Below, piece after piece: positions 53,695-62,687 of a DNA stretch of 64,000 nucleotides. The DNA is taken from NCBI RefSeq assembly GCF_041431135.1, contig NZ_CP107799.1:8634501-8698500 (forward strand), read 5' to 3'. The notes beneath the pieces are model-generated. The model did no database searches. It was not told where the DNA came from and saw nothing but the letters and a program-made list of their open reading frames with translations. Source of the stretch: Streptomyces sp. NBC_00554 (GTDB lineage Bacteria > Actinomycetota > Actinomycetes > Streptomycetales > Streptomycetaceae). Numbering within the stretch: position 1 is the stretch's first letter; every line of letters begins with the position of its first letter. The translations under genes were made by a program, and so were the position numbers.

Positions 53695-56288
53695 GCGAGG
53701 CGAAGCGCGCCCTTTTGCAGCCCCTGGCTGGCACGTCGGCGCGGGATCGACGCGATCGGCTGGAGATCCTCACGGCCCTTCTGGCGGCACCGGGCGTCGA
53801 GCCGGTCTATCGCGAGTCCGTGTTGCGCTGGCCCGGTGACCACCCGGCCTACGGATGGTTCTGCCGGGTCAACGGCTGCCGCAGCACCCGCACTAACACC
53901 GTCGACCTGTGCCATCCGCACCGGGCGGAGTGGCGAACCGCGAAGCTGGAACCCGGCGCTACGCGGCGGGAGTTCCTGCGCACGTCCCGACCCAAGGTCC
54001 TCGACCTTCGGCTCATGGAGCCGCCGGACTGCCGGTTCTGCCCTGAGCGCCCGTCCCGTCATCTCGGGCTGCGGCTCTGCCTGACCCACTTCAGCCGGTG
54101 GAACAAGGTCCTGTTCAGGAAGAGGGACCTCACCTATGACGAATTCGTCGCGCTGCAGACCGAAGCCCTGCCCGGCTACGGCGACTGTCTGGTTGCTTCC
54201 TGCGTCGGCCGGGCGGACAGTCCCCTGCGGCTGTGCTACGTCCACGACGAGCGCTATCGCAATGACGGACGGCCCGGTGGAGCCCAGCGACCGGCAGGGT
54301 GGGGTGTTGATCGGGTCGTGGGACGTGAGCCCGTCGAGATCACCTGTACCGATGCCGATGCCTTCCGGCACTGGTGCCGTACGGCCCGCCCGGCTTCGCG
54401 CGCCGGCACCGTCAATCTCCTTGGGCTGGCGCCGCTGGTCCAGGCCGAGATCCGCTTCGGGATGCTGGCCCATGCTCAGAAGGCCCAGCGCACGGCCTGG
54501 CCGCTGTGGCACATCCAGGCGGTGGCGAACCTGGCCCGCTTGCGCGGCGTGCATTCCGTGCTCGACCTCCTGTCCGACCCGGCGGCGCTCGCCGAGCACG
54601 AGCGGAGGATCCTGCGGGAGACCGCGGACGAGTTGCGGATCGTCTACGTCACCCCGCAGCAGGCCAAGGAGGCCGGCTTCGTGGAGACCGAGCACTACGG
54701 CATCCGCTACAAACGCCGCTCCAGCCACTTCGACTTCACCGACGTGCCGCAGCGGTGGCTGCGTGATCTGCTCTGGGAACGCGTCACCCGTCGCCTGCGC
54801 TCTGCGCAAGCTCCTCGAAGCCCGCAGCACATCGAGATGGGCCGCCGGGCATGCGTCGAGCTCGGGGTGTTCCTGACCGCCGTTGCTCCCGACGGCGGCC
54901 ACCATCCGGCCGCGCTCACCGGGGACCACATGCAGCGCTTCGTCGCCGATCACAACAAGCGTGCACGTGAGGGGCTGCCGTCGCTGGCGATCAGCCGTGA
55001 CGGACGGCCCATGAAGGTCACCGGCTACACCCGCCGCCAGACCTTCAACGAGGCCCGGTCGATCCTGCGCGACGCCCTGGAGACCGGAGAGGCTGAACGC
55101 ATGGGCCTGCCACGGGAGTTCATCATCGCCCTGCCGACCGCCCGTCGTGCCGACCGCACCCGCAACCCGTTCCCCGATCCGGTGGCGCGGGCGCTGGCCG
55201 ACGAGTCGAACCTGCAGCTGCTCCATGACCGCTTCGACCCGAACGACATGGGCTATCGCGATATCTGGGAGGCCCTGGTGTTCACCGGCCGCCGGGCCTC
55301 GGAGATCATCGAACTGCGGCTGGAATGCACTTCGATTCACCGCAAGGTCCCCTTCCTCTGGCACGACCAGACGAAGGTGGGCAACCTCGACGAGGCCATC
55401 CGTGTCCCGCAACGCCTCTACGAGCGGCTGGAGCTGCGCAAACAGCGCACCGTCGAACGCTTCGAGGACCTCTACGGGCGTACGCCCGGTCCGAAGGAGC
55501 GCAAGACCCTCGCTCTGTTTCCCTCGCCCCACAAGAATCCGGACGGCACGGTCGCGATCACCTACAGCATCTTCGGTGACGCTTTCCGGGACTGGCTGGC
55601 GGCTCTGGACATCGGCACCTGGGTGCCGCATCAGGCCCGGCACACGCTGGCGACGAATCTGCTGAAGAACGGCGCCGGCCTCCACCGCATCAAGCAGTAC
55701 CTCGGCCAGATCTCCGTACGGATGGCCGAGCACTACGCGAAGGTTGCCTCCTCGGAGGTTGACGACGCACTCGAGCGGGTCTGGGTCAGCGGTCCGGGAT
55801 CGGCCGAGCCGGGCATGCTGCTCGCCTCGCCGTCCGAGCACATGACCCGGGCTGAAGCCCAGGCCATGGCCATCGACCTCGCGCGCCGCAGCACCCCGGC
55901 CGAGGGCGGATTCTGCACCTACCAGCCCGTGGTGCGAGGGGATGCCTGCCCGTGGGACCTGGACTGCCACAACTGCGACAAGTTCGTGATGTCCGGCGCC
56001 GACCTCCTGTACTGGCGCCGCAAGGCCGAGCAGTGGGCCTCGCTGGCCGAACGCGCCCCGGACGACCGGACGGCCGACTACCTCCACACCGTCTTCGAGC
56101 CCACCGCCCGCGCCATCGGCGGCCTGGAGAAGGCGCTGGCCGGCCTCGGCATGCTGAAGGACGCCCTCGCCCTGGACCTGCGGCGGCCCCAGGACTACTT
56201 CGACCGCATGTGGACGCTTGCCTTCAAGGCCAGCGACCTTGCCGCGATCGACCCCGACGACACCGACTCCTACGAGGAAACCGCGTGA
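53691..56288 (+). CDS. Large tyrosine recombinase with cysteine modules, TnpB-like (second trio)
   Basis: 865 residues. Three N-terminal Cys/His modules (CRVNGCR..CHPH, CRFCPE..CLTH, CLVASC..CYVH) match in order those of the first trio's large recombinase. The integrase domain has LVFTGRRASEIIELRL, PHQARHTLATNLLKNG and QISVRMAEHYAKVAS with the tyrosine. A late cluster CPWDLDCHNCDKF and a helical tail follow. ATG 53691 overlaps tnpA. An 880-residue antisense frame over it is an artefact of GC bias. Confidence 0.88.
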   Translation: MSEAKRALLQPLAGTSARDRRDRLEILTALLAAPGVEPVYRESVLRWPGDHPAYGWFCRVNGCRSTRTNTVDLCHPHRAEWRTAKLEPGATRREFLRTSRPKVLDLRLMEPPDCRFCPERPSRHLGLRLCLTHFSRWNKVLFRKRDLTYDEFVALQTEALPGYGDCLVASCVGRADSPLRLCYVHDERYRNDGRPGGAQRPAGWGVDRVVGREPVEITCTDADAFRHWCRTARPASRAGTVNLLGLAPLVQAEIRFGMLAHAQKAQRTAWPLWHIQAVANLARLRGVHSVLDLLSDPAALAEHERRILRETADELRIVYVTPQQAKEAGFVETEHYGIRYKRRSSHFDFTDVPQRWLRDLLWERVTRRLRSAQAPRSPQHIEMGRRACVELGVFLTAVAPDGGHHPAALTGDHMQRFVADHNKRAREGLPSLAISRDGRPMKVTGYTRRQTFNEARSILRDALETGEAERMGLPREFIIALPTARRADRTRNPFPDPVARALADESNLQLLHDRFDPNDMGYRDIWEALVFTGRRASEIIELRLECTSIHRKVPFLWHDQTKVGNLDEAIRVPQRLYERLELRKQRTVERFEDLYGRTPGPKERKTLALFPSPHKNPDGTVAITYSIFGDAFRDWLAALDIGTWVPHQARHTLATNLLKNGAGLHRIKQYLGQISVRMAEHYAKVASSEVDDALERVWVSGPGSAEPGMLLASPSEHMTRAEAQAMAIDLARRSTPAEGGFCTYQPVVRGDACPWDLDCHNCDKFVMSGADLLYWRRKAEQWASLAERAPDDRTADYLHTVFEPTARAIGGLEKALAGLGMLKDALALDLRRPQDYFDRMWTLAFKASDLAAIDPDDTDSYEETA

Positions 56289-56869
56289 CCCCCTCATCGC
56301 ACCGCACCGCCCAGGCTCTCCAGGCGCGCAGCTGGAAGATCGAAGCCAGCCTCGTCCGCATCAAGAGCGTCGTCGACCAGCTCGCCAAGAGCGGCGGCCC
56401 GATCACGGTGGCCGCGGTCGCCCGGCAGGCGGACGTCTCGCGGACCTTCCTTTACGAGCAGTCCGAGGCCCGGGACATCGTCGCCAAGGCCGCCCTCCGG
56501 GCTCGCGGACTGCGAGCTCAGAGTGATCAAACTTAGCGCGACGCGGTGGAGGCTTCCTGGCGTGAACGCGCGCTCAACACCGAGGAGGCCCTCAAGAACA
56601 CCAACGCGGAGGTCGTCAACCAGCGAGAACGCATCGCTGAACTCCTCGGCCAGATCGCTGCACTGCAGGGCGAATGGACCGACGCCGACGTCGTGCGCGT
56701 CACCACCGCCAACGTCGCCCTGCAACGCGAGGTCAGGGCCCTGACGGCCGAGCGGGAGCGCCTCACCAAGCGTCTGGCTGCCGCCAGGGACAACGCGCGG
56801 TTCGCCGACAAGCGCATCGCCGCACTCGAAGCTCAGATCGCCGAACAGCTCACCTCCCCATCCTCCTGA
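56285..56869 (+). pseudogene. DUF6262 (TnpC-like) gene interrupted by an amber codon
   Basis: GTG 56285 overlaps the previous stop. The first 83 codons encode the HTH part (GGPITVAAVARQADVSRTFLYEQ) and end ..RAQSDQT-TAG at 56534. The same frame then continues RDAVEASWRERALNTEEALK as a coiled coil to a stop at 56869, as in intact DUF6262 proteins. One base change (CAG to TAG) explains it. Either the protein is truncated to its HTH, the rest starts anew at GTG 56546, or the stop is read through. Confidence 0.7.
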
Positions 56870-57107
56870 CGGTGATACGCCCACGTGGTCCGCCGACTGA
56901 CGTGCATGTGCACTGTAGGGAGCGCGCCTTCATGAGTAGGAAATCCTGCGAACGAAACCGCGGATCCTAGAACCGAGCGTTCGGCCAGCAACTCCCGCTC
57001 CGCCAGCCCCTTCAACCACTTGACTCAGGCCGGGGACGTCATTGCCAGGAGGGCCGACTCTCACAGCGACATGCCTAACGGCCTGGGGGGGCGTGTCCGG
57101 GGACACA
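56870..57107. other. Junction between recombinase trio and cargo
   Basis: 238 bp without a gene, between convergent units. No clear hairpin. Confidence 0.35.
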
Positions 57108-59159
57108 TCAGCAGGGTGGCAGTTCGTCGAGGTTGTTGTCGTGAGTGCCGTCGGCGGCGGTCCGCAGATAGCCGTTGCTTGGCCCGGTCCGGACCACGTG
57201 AATCACGGTCGGCGTGCCCGACTCAGCGACCAACGTGAAGTAGACCGTGCGGCCGGACGTGATCTCCTCGATTGCCGTTGATACCGGGACCGGCGACCAC
57301 TCCGCATCCGCGTTGCACAGGTGTGTGACCACACCAGTTCTGGTCTTCCGGACGGCGGTTACTTGGCGGGCGATGCCCATCGGTTCCAGCCCACGGCGCC
57401 GGGTGAACCCGTTACTGAAGGTTGTTGACGTTCCGGACAGGGCGAGCAGTGCTTCCCGCCAGCGGTCGAGGTCCGCGCCGTAGAGTCTGGTCGTCTGGGC
57501 TTCGGTCAGCTTGTTGTACTGGCCCCAGTGCGGTCGCCCGCCGCGGCTGACCGCCGCATGCTGCACGTATCGCATCCAGTCGAGGTTGCCTGGCAGATTT
57601 TTGAGCGCCGCGAGCTCGATCGACACCGCATACGCTCCGGCGATGTGGTGCATTGAGAGAAGCCCGCGGGATGCGCGGGAGAACCGGCACCCGATGATTC
57701 CGGCTTGCTGGAATCCGGGTGAGGCGGCGTGTACGTCGTCTAGGAAGTCGAGGTAGCCGCCAGTCGTCGCATCGAATACCACTTCGATTGAGTCCGACCG
57801 GAAGTCGTTCTGATCGTTGTCGGCCCGGCTACCAGCGGTGATCCGGAAGTGCTTGCCTCGGCGGCCGGCCACCGAGGCTCCGTAACGGTCGAACTCACCC
57901 TGGATGGCGGCGCGATTTTGGTCCGGGACGGCGAAGCCGAGTCCTGCTTTCCATAGAGTGTCGAGTGCGGCGGCGACTGCGGACCCCAGCGTGAACTGCC
58001 GTTTCGCGAGGATGGTGTTGAGGTAGACGATCAGGCCGGTCAGGTAGATAGCGTAGGGGACCCCCACGAGAGTCGCGCTCGCGGCGGCGGCAGCGATAGC
58101 GAGCGCGGCGTTAGCGCCAGCCACGATGAGTGCGCCGAGCGCGGTAGGCTCCAATTCGCCGACGGCGGGGCCGTTCGGGTCCGGCAAATCCGTGGTGTCC
58201 GTGGTCTCCCAGCGCCGGTGCATCCACACGTCTTCGGGGTTCTGCGAGTTGAACACTATCCGGACGTAGTACGGCGTTCCGGTGGCGTCAGTGAGGCCGG
58301 CCGGCACAGGCTCGGCTGCGACCAGGTCAAACAGCGGTGCGAAGGGTGTTGCCTGGCCTAGACCGTCACGCAGGGCCTGCAGCACGGCGGCTCGCTGCGG
58401 CTGGGCGATAGCCTCGACCACCCGGAACTGCGGCCGTACTTCGAGCACGACGGAGTAGATCACTCCGAACCGCCCGCAGGCGACGATTACCGCGTCGAAC
58501 AGGTCGTCGTTCCGGCGGATCTCGGTGTCCGGGCAGGACAGCTGCGGCCGGAGACGGTCGTCGGTGGTGAGCGGCTCGGTCTCCCGCTCGATCCAGACCT
58601 CGCGGCCTGCATCAGTGACGAGGTGCAGGGCGCGGACCAGGTCGGGGAACGGTGGCTGCTGCCACTCCCCGCCGTGCGTGGACGTTGAAATCACGCCAGC
58701 CAGCGACTGGCCGCTGTTGCCACCGAGGGTGGGCATCGCGAGACCGAGACCGTCGAGGAGCTCGCAGAGATCGAGGACGCTGATCCCCGCCTCGACGTGC
58801 ACCAGCCGCCGGGGGGACGCCGGGTCTGCCAGCACGGTGACCCAGTCGCCGGTCAGCGCCGGGGCGGGGCCGTCAACCACACCGTGCAGCTGCCGGTTCA
58901 GCTTCGCCAGCGAGACGGTCCAGTCGTCTGACTGGGCTATGTCCTCGAACGCCCAGCCGGCGCCGATGGCCTTTAACCCTGCCTGCTCGCGGGTGGCCTT
59001 CTCGGCCACGTGTACGAGCTGAGCAAGGCCGTCGGTGGCGTCTGCCGAGTGCGCGGGCTCGAAGTATTGATCGGAGCGGAACTCAATATCGCTGTTCCAG
59101 TTCCGCCGGACCCAGTTCACCTCGTGGACTCCATCGAACTTACTCGCCCCGCAGCTCAC
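57108..59159 (-). CDS. FAD-linked oxidase (aldonolactone-oxidase-like) with DUF3892-like tail
   Basis: A 683-residue protein. Residues about 50-230 match the PCMH-type FAD-binding fold of lactone oxidases (KAIGAGWAFEDIAQS, RLVHVEAGISVLDLCELLDGLGLAMPTLGGNSGQSLAGVISTSTHG). The later HWGQYNKL resembles the HWGK motif of the C-terminal domain. A hydrophobic insert lies near residues 345-390. The last 45 residues (VYFTLVAESG..GYLRTAADGTHDNNLDELPPC) look like DUF3892. TTG/GTG starts near 59159 are uncertain. Possible oxidation of a sugar or lactone; substrate unknown. Confidence 0.75.
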   Translation of the reverse strand: MSCGASKFDGVHEVNWVRRNWNSDIEFRSDQYFEPAHSADATDGLAQLVHVAEKATREQAGLKAIGAGWAFEDIAQSDDWTVSLAKLNRQLHGVVDGPAPALTGDWVTVLADPASPRRLVHVEAGISVLDLCELLDGLGLAMPTLGGNSGQSLAGVISTSTHGGEWQQPPFPDLVRALHLVTDAGREVWIERETEPLTTDDRLRPQLSCPDTEIRRNDDLFDAVIVACGRFGVIYSVVLEVRPQFRVVEAIAQPQRAAVLQALRDGLGQATPFAPLFDLVAAEPVPAGLTDATGTPYYVRIVFNSQNPEDVWMHRRWETTDTTDLPDPNGPAVGELEPTALGALIVAGANAALAIAAAAASATLVGVPYAIYLTGLIVYLNTILAKRQFTLGSAVAAALDTLWKAGLGFAVPDQNRAAIQGEFDRYGASVAGRRGKHFRITAGSRADNDQNDFRSDSIEVVFDATTGGYLDFLDDVHAASPGFQQAGIIGCRFSRASRGLLSMHHIAGAYAVSIELAALKNLPGNLDWMRYVQHAAVSRGGRPHWGQYNKLTEAQTTRLYGADLDRWREALLALSGTSTTFSNGFTRRRGLEPMGIARQVTAVRKTRTGVVTHLCNADAEWSPVPVSTAIEEITSGRTVYFTLVAESGTPTVIHVVRTGPSNGYLRTAADGTHDNNLDELPPC

Positions 59160-59220
59160 CTCATGCCACTTTCGGAGCGGTTTCGGCCAGACCTCGGCGG
59201 GCAGATCACGGTGTCACCCT

Positions 59221-60219
59221 TCATCCCGTCGAGAAATCGCCAGCGGGCTCAATCTGGGCCAATAGCGCGCAGTGGTCAGACCAAGCAACATCCCTTGTCG
59301 TGCAATTCCCATCAGGGTTGGGAGTCTTGCCAGGCAAAATTGACCTCTTAATAACAGAGAAGCCGTAAGTCGACTCGTGCGCTGCTCGCTTCCCTCCGAT
59401 TATGTAATCGATATCCACACCAGCTAGCTCGTCAAACTTCGGAAACTTCTCGTATCCGCCATTGAAGTCACCAGCAATCATGGGCGGATAGATGGCACGC
59501 CTACTGTACCTCCTAGTCTCCATGAAATCGATCAGCTCATTAGCCGCCTCGTAAGATCCAGGAAGATCCGGATCGAGGTGGACATTGTAGAAATTGAACT
59601 GCTCATCTTCATCCTCGGCGAATGCGAAGCGCACGCATCCTGCCTGAAAGACGTTGTAGTTCCTATTGCCAGCAAAAATCGACGTCCAAAACACTCCCTC
59701 CCCATCTAGCAGCGACCGTGAGGCTTCAAACTCTTTGGCAGGGGTGGCGCATGGATAACTCTTCCTTGGGTTTACACCTGTGACTTCCGGACGTGAATCT
59801 CCGGGCAGTATTGAGGCACTTGGAGCCTTAGTCACATTCTTCAACCGTACCGGATTATATAGAACAGCCTGCCCTTGGACTAGTCCTGGTTCGTTTGACG
59901 GTGCAGCACCTAGATAGGCAATCCTGTACCGAACGTTGACCGCATCTTCGATCTTCGATATCAGAAAGTGAAGCGATTCATGATCGTGCGGGTCGCGCCT
60001 TAGGAACCATTCCTTGCGAGCGGCCACCTCTTGAAGCGCAATAACATCTGGCGCAATAGCGTTCGCCTTGAAGCCGTCGGCTATCCGCTGGTAGCGGTCA
60101 CGCCAGGGGAGATCGATGCCCCAGTATGAAGGAGATGCGCCTACTATGTTTAGTGTCACCACGGACAGTTGAAATCGCTCCTTGGCGACCTCCCATAAAA
60201 TCTTAGCAATTTCACCCAT
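59221..60219 (-). CDS. Endonuclease/exonuclease/phosphatase superfamily protein
   Basis: 332 residues from ATG 60219, with GGGGGAG upstream. Motifs of the EEP fold occur in order: SVVTLNIVG, DVIALQEVAARK, FYNVHLDPDLPG, PPMIAGDFNGGY, VDIDYIIGG and VAWSDHCALLAQI. No signal peptide. The gene is conspicuously AT-rich for this window and uses codons rare in Streptomyces, so it was acquired recently from a lower-GC source. Could be a DNase, phosphodiesterase or lipid phosphatase. It lies 61 bp before the FAD oxidase on the same strand. Confidence 0.8.
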   Translation of the reverse strand: MGEIAKILWEVAKERFQLSVVTLNIVGASPSYWGIDLPWRDRYQRIADGFKANAIAPDVIALQEVAARKEWFLRRDPHDHESLHFLISKIEDAVNVRYRIAYLGAAPSNEPGLVQGQAVLYNPVRLKNVTKAPSASILPGDSRPEVTGVNPRKSYPCATPAKEFEASRSLLDGEGVFWTSIFAGNRNYNVFQAGCVRFAFAEDEDEQFNFYNVHLDPDLPGSYEAANELIDFMETRRYSRRAIYPPMIAGDFNGGYEKFPKFDELAGVDIDYIIGGKRAAHESTYGFSVIKRSILPGKTPNPDGNCTTRDVAWSDHCALLAQIEPAGDFSTG

Positions 60220-60459
60220 TTTACTCCCCCGGGGGTCGAAGCAAGGTTAAATGCCATGCCCACTAAATCATCACCTCTTTCTGAAAATCCCGCAAGGCTA
60301 TAGAGCGTTCTTCCCTGGCTCAGGAGGGCAACTTAATATTTTTCTACGCCTAGCAGGGCCCTTCGAGTACGCATTTCGCTGTACCTGAATATCGGCCTTT
60401 TAGCGTGGAACAGTCGGAACGCGGAGATGGCAACGAGAGAGTTTCGTCACCGCCCGCAT
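60220..60459. other. AT-rich promoter-like stretch upstream of the EEP gene
   Basis: 240 bp, AT-rich (ACTTAATATTTTTCTACG at about 60330). It probably carries the minus-strand promoter for the EEP and FAD oxidase genes. Confidence 0.4.
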
Positions 60460-61100
60460 CTAGTCCACGAATTGACTTCCCGCGCTCGCATCCACCCCAG
60501 TGCTCGACGACGGACAGCGTCCGGCCGACTCCAGAAGCCCGCCATGCCTTGAGTGGCCCTGCCCGGCTGTGACTGCTTCAAGGACCTCCCTGCTGCTGCC
60601 CCATTTCAAGGCGCTTGACCCACAGGCATCACCAGGTGCATGGAATCCGTTCGGAGTTGAGCAGCGCCAAGCGGTGATCGAGCGGTCGGGGTGAAGGTGT
60701 GCAGACCAGCCTGCACACCAGCCCGGGTCGTGTGTCTGCGCGTAGCGGAGGAGCACAGAAAACGACTGCGCGGGGAGTACGTCGTCATCATCCGACGTGG
60801 TGAGCCAGTCCGCGGTCACCTCGTTCGCAGCGAGGTTACGCGCGGCGCCGGCTCCCACCGGTCGCTGTCGGCGACCTTCACACGTGCGTCCGTGCGTAGG
60901 ACTTCGGGCATGCCCGCCTCGGGCACGCCGTCGAGGGCCAATACGCATTCCCAGCTCACGTCCTGATCGCGCAGGCTCGCGTAGAACTTCAGCAGGTACG
61001 CCATTCGGTCCGGACGCAGTCGCGTGGGCGTGACGACGGCGACTTCGGTATCAGGTACGGAGCGTACGGGTGATCTACCTTCGAGAGCCGAGACGGTTTG
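60460..61100 (-). pseudogene. Frameshifted glycosyltransferase paralogue inside the transposon
   Basis: The first frame gives EVAVVTPTRLRPDRMAYLLKFYASLRDQDVSWECVLALDG to VKVADSDR. The second frame continues RPVGAGAARNLAANEVTADWLTTSDDDDVLPAQ to GWSAHLHPDRSITAWRCSTP. They are joined by an indel near 60858. Alignment with the split gene (VIATQLRPDRLAFLV.., VGAACARNLALNEV.., YVNWADDDDEFTD..) shows they are paralogues. The C-terminal region degenerates after about 60590. Confidence 0.6.
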
Positions 61101-61236
61101 CGCGGCGTCGGGCGTCGGGTCTTCCACAGCACCCGATTGAGTGGAATGGGGACCGATTAGGCGCGCCGTCACGTACATGTCCGTTACGTTCAACCCCAGG
61201 TCACTGGCCACGGAGCACCTCTGTCGGCCGGAAAAC

Positions 61237-61593
61237 GTCCGCGTGCAAGTCCTGGCTGTATCCGGCGCTCCAGCCCACCCCCGCTTCCTCCAGGACGTGC
61301 AGCCGTAGCGCCATGGCATTGTCGGTGAACTCGTCATCGTCGTCGGCCCAGTTGACGTACTCGGTGCGCACCTCGTTGAGCGCCAGATTGCGGGCGCAGG
61401 CCGCGCCGACAGGGCGCGGCAGGGCGAGGACATGGACGCGGGGGTCGGCGGCGAGGACGCCGGGAAGACGGGCGGGGTCGGCGCCGTCGATAGCGACGAC
61501 GGCCTCCCACGGGACACTCTGCCGGCACAGGCTGGCATGCATGGACACGAGGAACGCCAGCCGGTCCGGGCGGAGTTGGGTGGCAATGACCAC
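61237..61593 (-). pseudogene. 5' half of the split glycosyltransferase
   Basis: GTG 61593 begins VVIATQLRPDRLAFLVSMHA, then WEAVVAIDGADPARLPGVLA, PVGAACARNLALNEV and YVNWADDDDEF, the nucleotide-sugar-binding and DxD-like region of GT2 proteins. After YSQDLHAD the frame enters the transposon end and stops at 61201. The remainder is at 52386-52003. Confidence 0.75.
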
Positions 61594-61667
61594 GGTGATC
61601 TTCGGGCGGGGATGCGGGGACAGAGGGTTCTCCGGGCAGGCGGCGGATCGATGCAGAGCGGCTGGGG

Positions 61668-61910
61668 CTATCGGCGGGCGGCCCTATTGGGCGCCGGTGC
61701 CGTGACGGGCACGGTGGTGGACAAGTGGGGCATGAAACGCGGCGGGACGATCGGGGCCCGGGAATCCGGATGCCAGGCGCCCGGATCGGCACGGATGACG
61801 CTGCGCGGGTCGGTGTCCCATGCGACGACGGGGCCGCGGTCGTACGCCCGCAGGGCGATCACTTCGATGCCTTGCTTGTTTGCGCAGTGAGTGTGTCCCG
61901 CCCTGGTCAC
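61668..61910 (-). CDS. Small hypothetical protein upstream of the glycosyltransferase
   Basis: GTG 61910 is preceded by GAAGGAGAC, a strong ribosome-binding site. The 80-residue product reads VTRAGHTHCANKQGIEVIAL, then DRGPVVAWDTDPRSVIRADPGAWHPDS. No membrane segment. Same strand as the split glycosyltransferase, which follows after about 70 bases, so they probably formed one operon. Family unknown. Confidence 0.6.
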   Translation of the reverse strand: MTRAGHTHCANKQGIEVIALRAYDRGPVVAWDTDPRSVIRADPGAWHPDSRAPIVPPRFMPHLSTTVPVTAPAPNRAARR

Positions 61911-62026
61911 GTCTCCTTCAACTGGATCAGTGCGGGACTCAATGTCCCGCCGAAACGGGCGGTCGTGTCGCTCTGCTGGGTTGCTGGATGTCACCTCTCG
62001 GAGTGGTGCATCAAACCGGCCTGCTA

Positions 62027-62203
62027 TCAGTTGCGGCCGGAGGCGCGCTTGGCTTCGGCGACGGTGTTGATCGGGGCGTCGGCCTGTTCGGCCGGCGTGC
62101 AGCAGGCGTTGAGGCCGCAGCAGGAATCGCTGGTCGCGCTCTCGTCAGCCTTGTGACTAGTGGTGGGCTTGATTATCTCGGGTGAGAAATGAGCGTCAGG
62201 CAT
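62027..62203 (-). CDS. Possible small cysteine-rich peptide
   Basis: ATG 62203 opens a 58-residue frame: MPDAHFSPEIIKPTTSHKAD, then SDSCCGLNACCTPAEQADAP and a basic end. Four cysteines are in a CCxxxxCC pattern. There is no good ribosome-binding site, and it may be chance, but the composition is unlike the GC-rich shadows around it. Confidence 0.3.
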   Translation of the reverse strand: MPDAHFSPEIIKPTTSHKADESATSDSCCGLNACCTPAEQADAPINTVAEAKRASGRN

Positions 62204-62286
62204 GTGAGGCGAGTGCACTGTTCAGAACATGCCTCACCGATATCCAAGGGGTCGTCAGGCAACATTGGTCATGTCCAGCTGGTGCC

Positions 62287-62351
62287 GACTTCGGTTCGGT
62301 CGAACCGAAGTCGAGCGGGCGGACGGACTTCGTTTCGACCGAAACAAGGTC
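62287..62351. promoter_or_regulatory. Two tandem dyad-symmetric sites
   Basis: GACTTCGGTTCG-GT-CGAACCGAAGTC (62287-62312) is a perfect inverted repeat. GACTTCGTTTCG with a near-complement CGAAACAAGGTC (62326-62351) is a degenerate second copy 39 bp on. They look like a pair of operators or a recombination site. The next plus-strand gene starts at 62688. Confidence 0.5.
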
Positions 62352-62687
62352 GTGCGCCAAGGGCGGACCGGCGGCCGACGAGGTACCGCAGCGCCCACTC
62401 GCGCCTCTCGTTTCTGGGTTGCGAGTAGTCGAGGTACAGGAAGTAGCGCTGAGACTGATCATGGTTGAGCGCTGGGGAACTCGCCGTCCGGGCGCGACCC
62501 CTTTGGCGCACCCGTCCGGACCCCGCCCTCTACTGCTGACGTCAGCCGACCGGGTGGCAGTTACTCCGCTCGAAGCGCTTCGGCATGCGCCCAATTCCGG
62601 CGCGGGCAATCGTGGGGCAGTGGCGGCGGGCTGCCAACCCACATCCTCCACGAGGGAACGGACCAGTCGCTCAACGACGGGAATGTC
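62352..62687. other. Intergenic, no supported gene
   Basis: 335 bp with only poor-quality frames. It probably carries the upstream region of the gene at 62688. Confidence 0.35.

Larger units (their letters stand above)
52387..61236. mobile_element. Tn554-like transposon of about 8.85 kb with cargo
   Basis: The ends are defined by the split glycosyltransferase gene. Left end GTTTTTCCGGCTGGGG starts at 52387. The right end read inward on the minus strand is GTTTTCCGGCCGACAG from 61236, an imperfect inverted repeat. GTC lies outside both ends (52384-52386 and 61237-61239). The element contains a recombinase/recombinase/DUF6262 trio on the left. Cargo on the right comprises an FAD-linked oxidase, an endonuclease/exonuclease/phosphatase protein and a broken glycosyltransferase paralogue, all on the minus strand. 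Confidence 0.75.

Noticed and set aside
53655..56297. 880-codon antisense ORF over the large recombinase
   Set aside because: Full shadow of a well-supported gene; composition is not protein-like.
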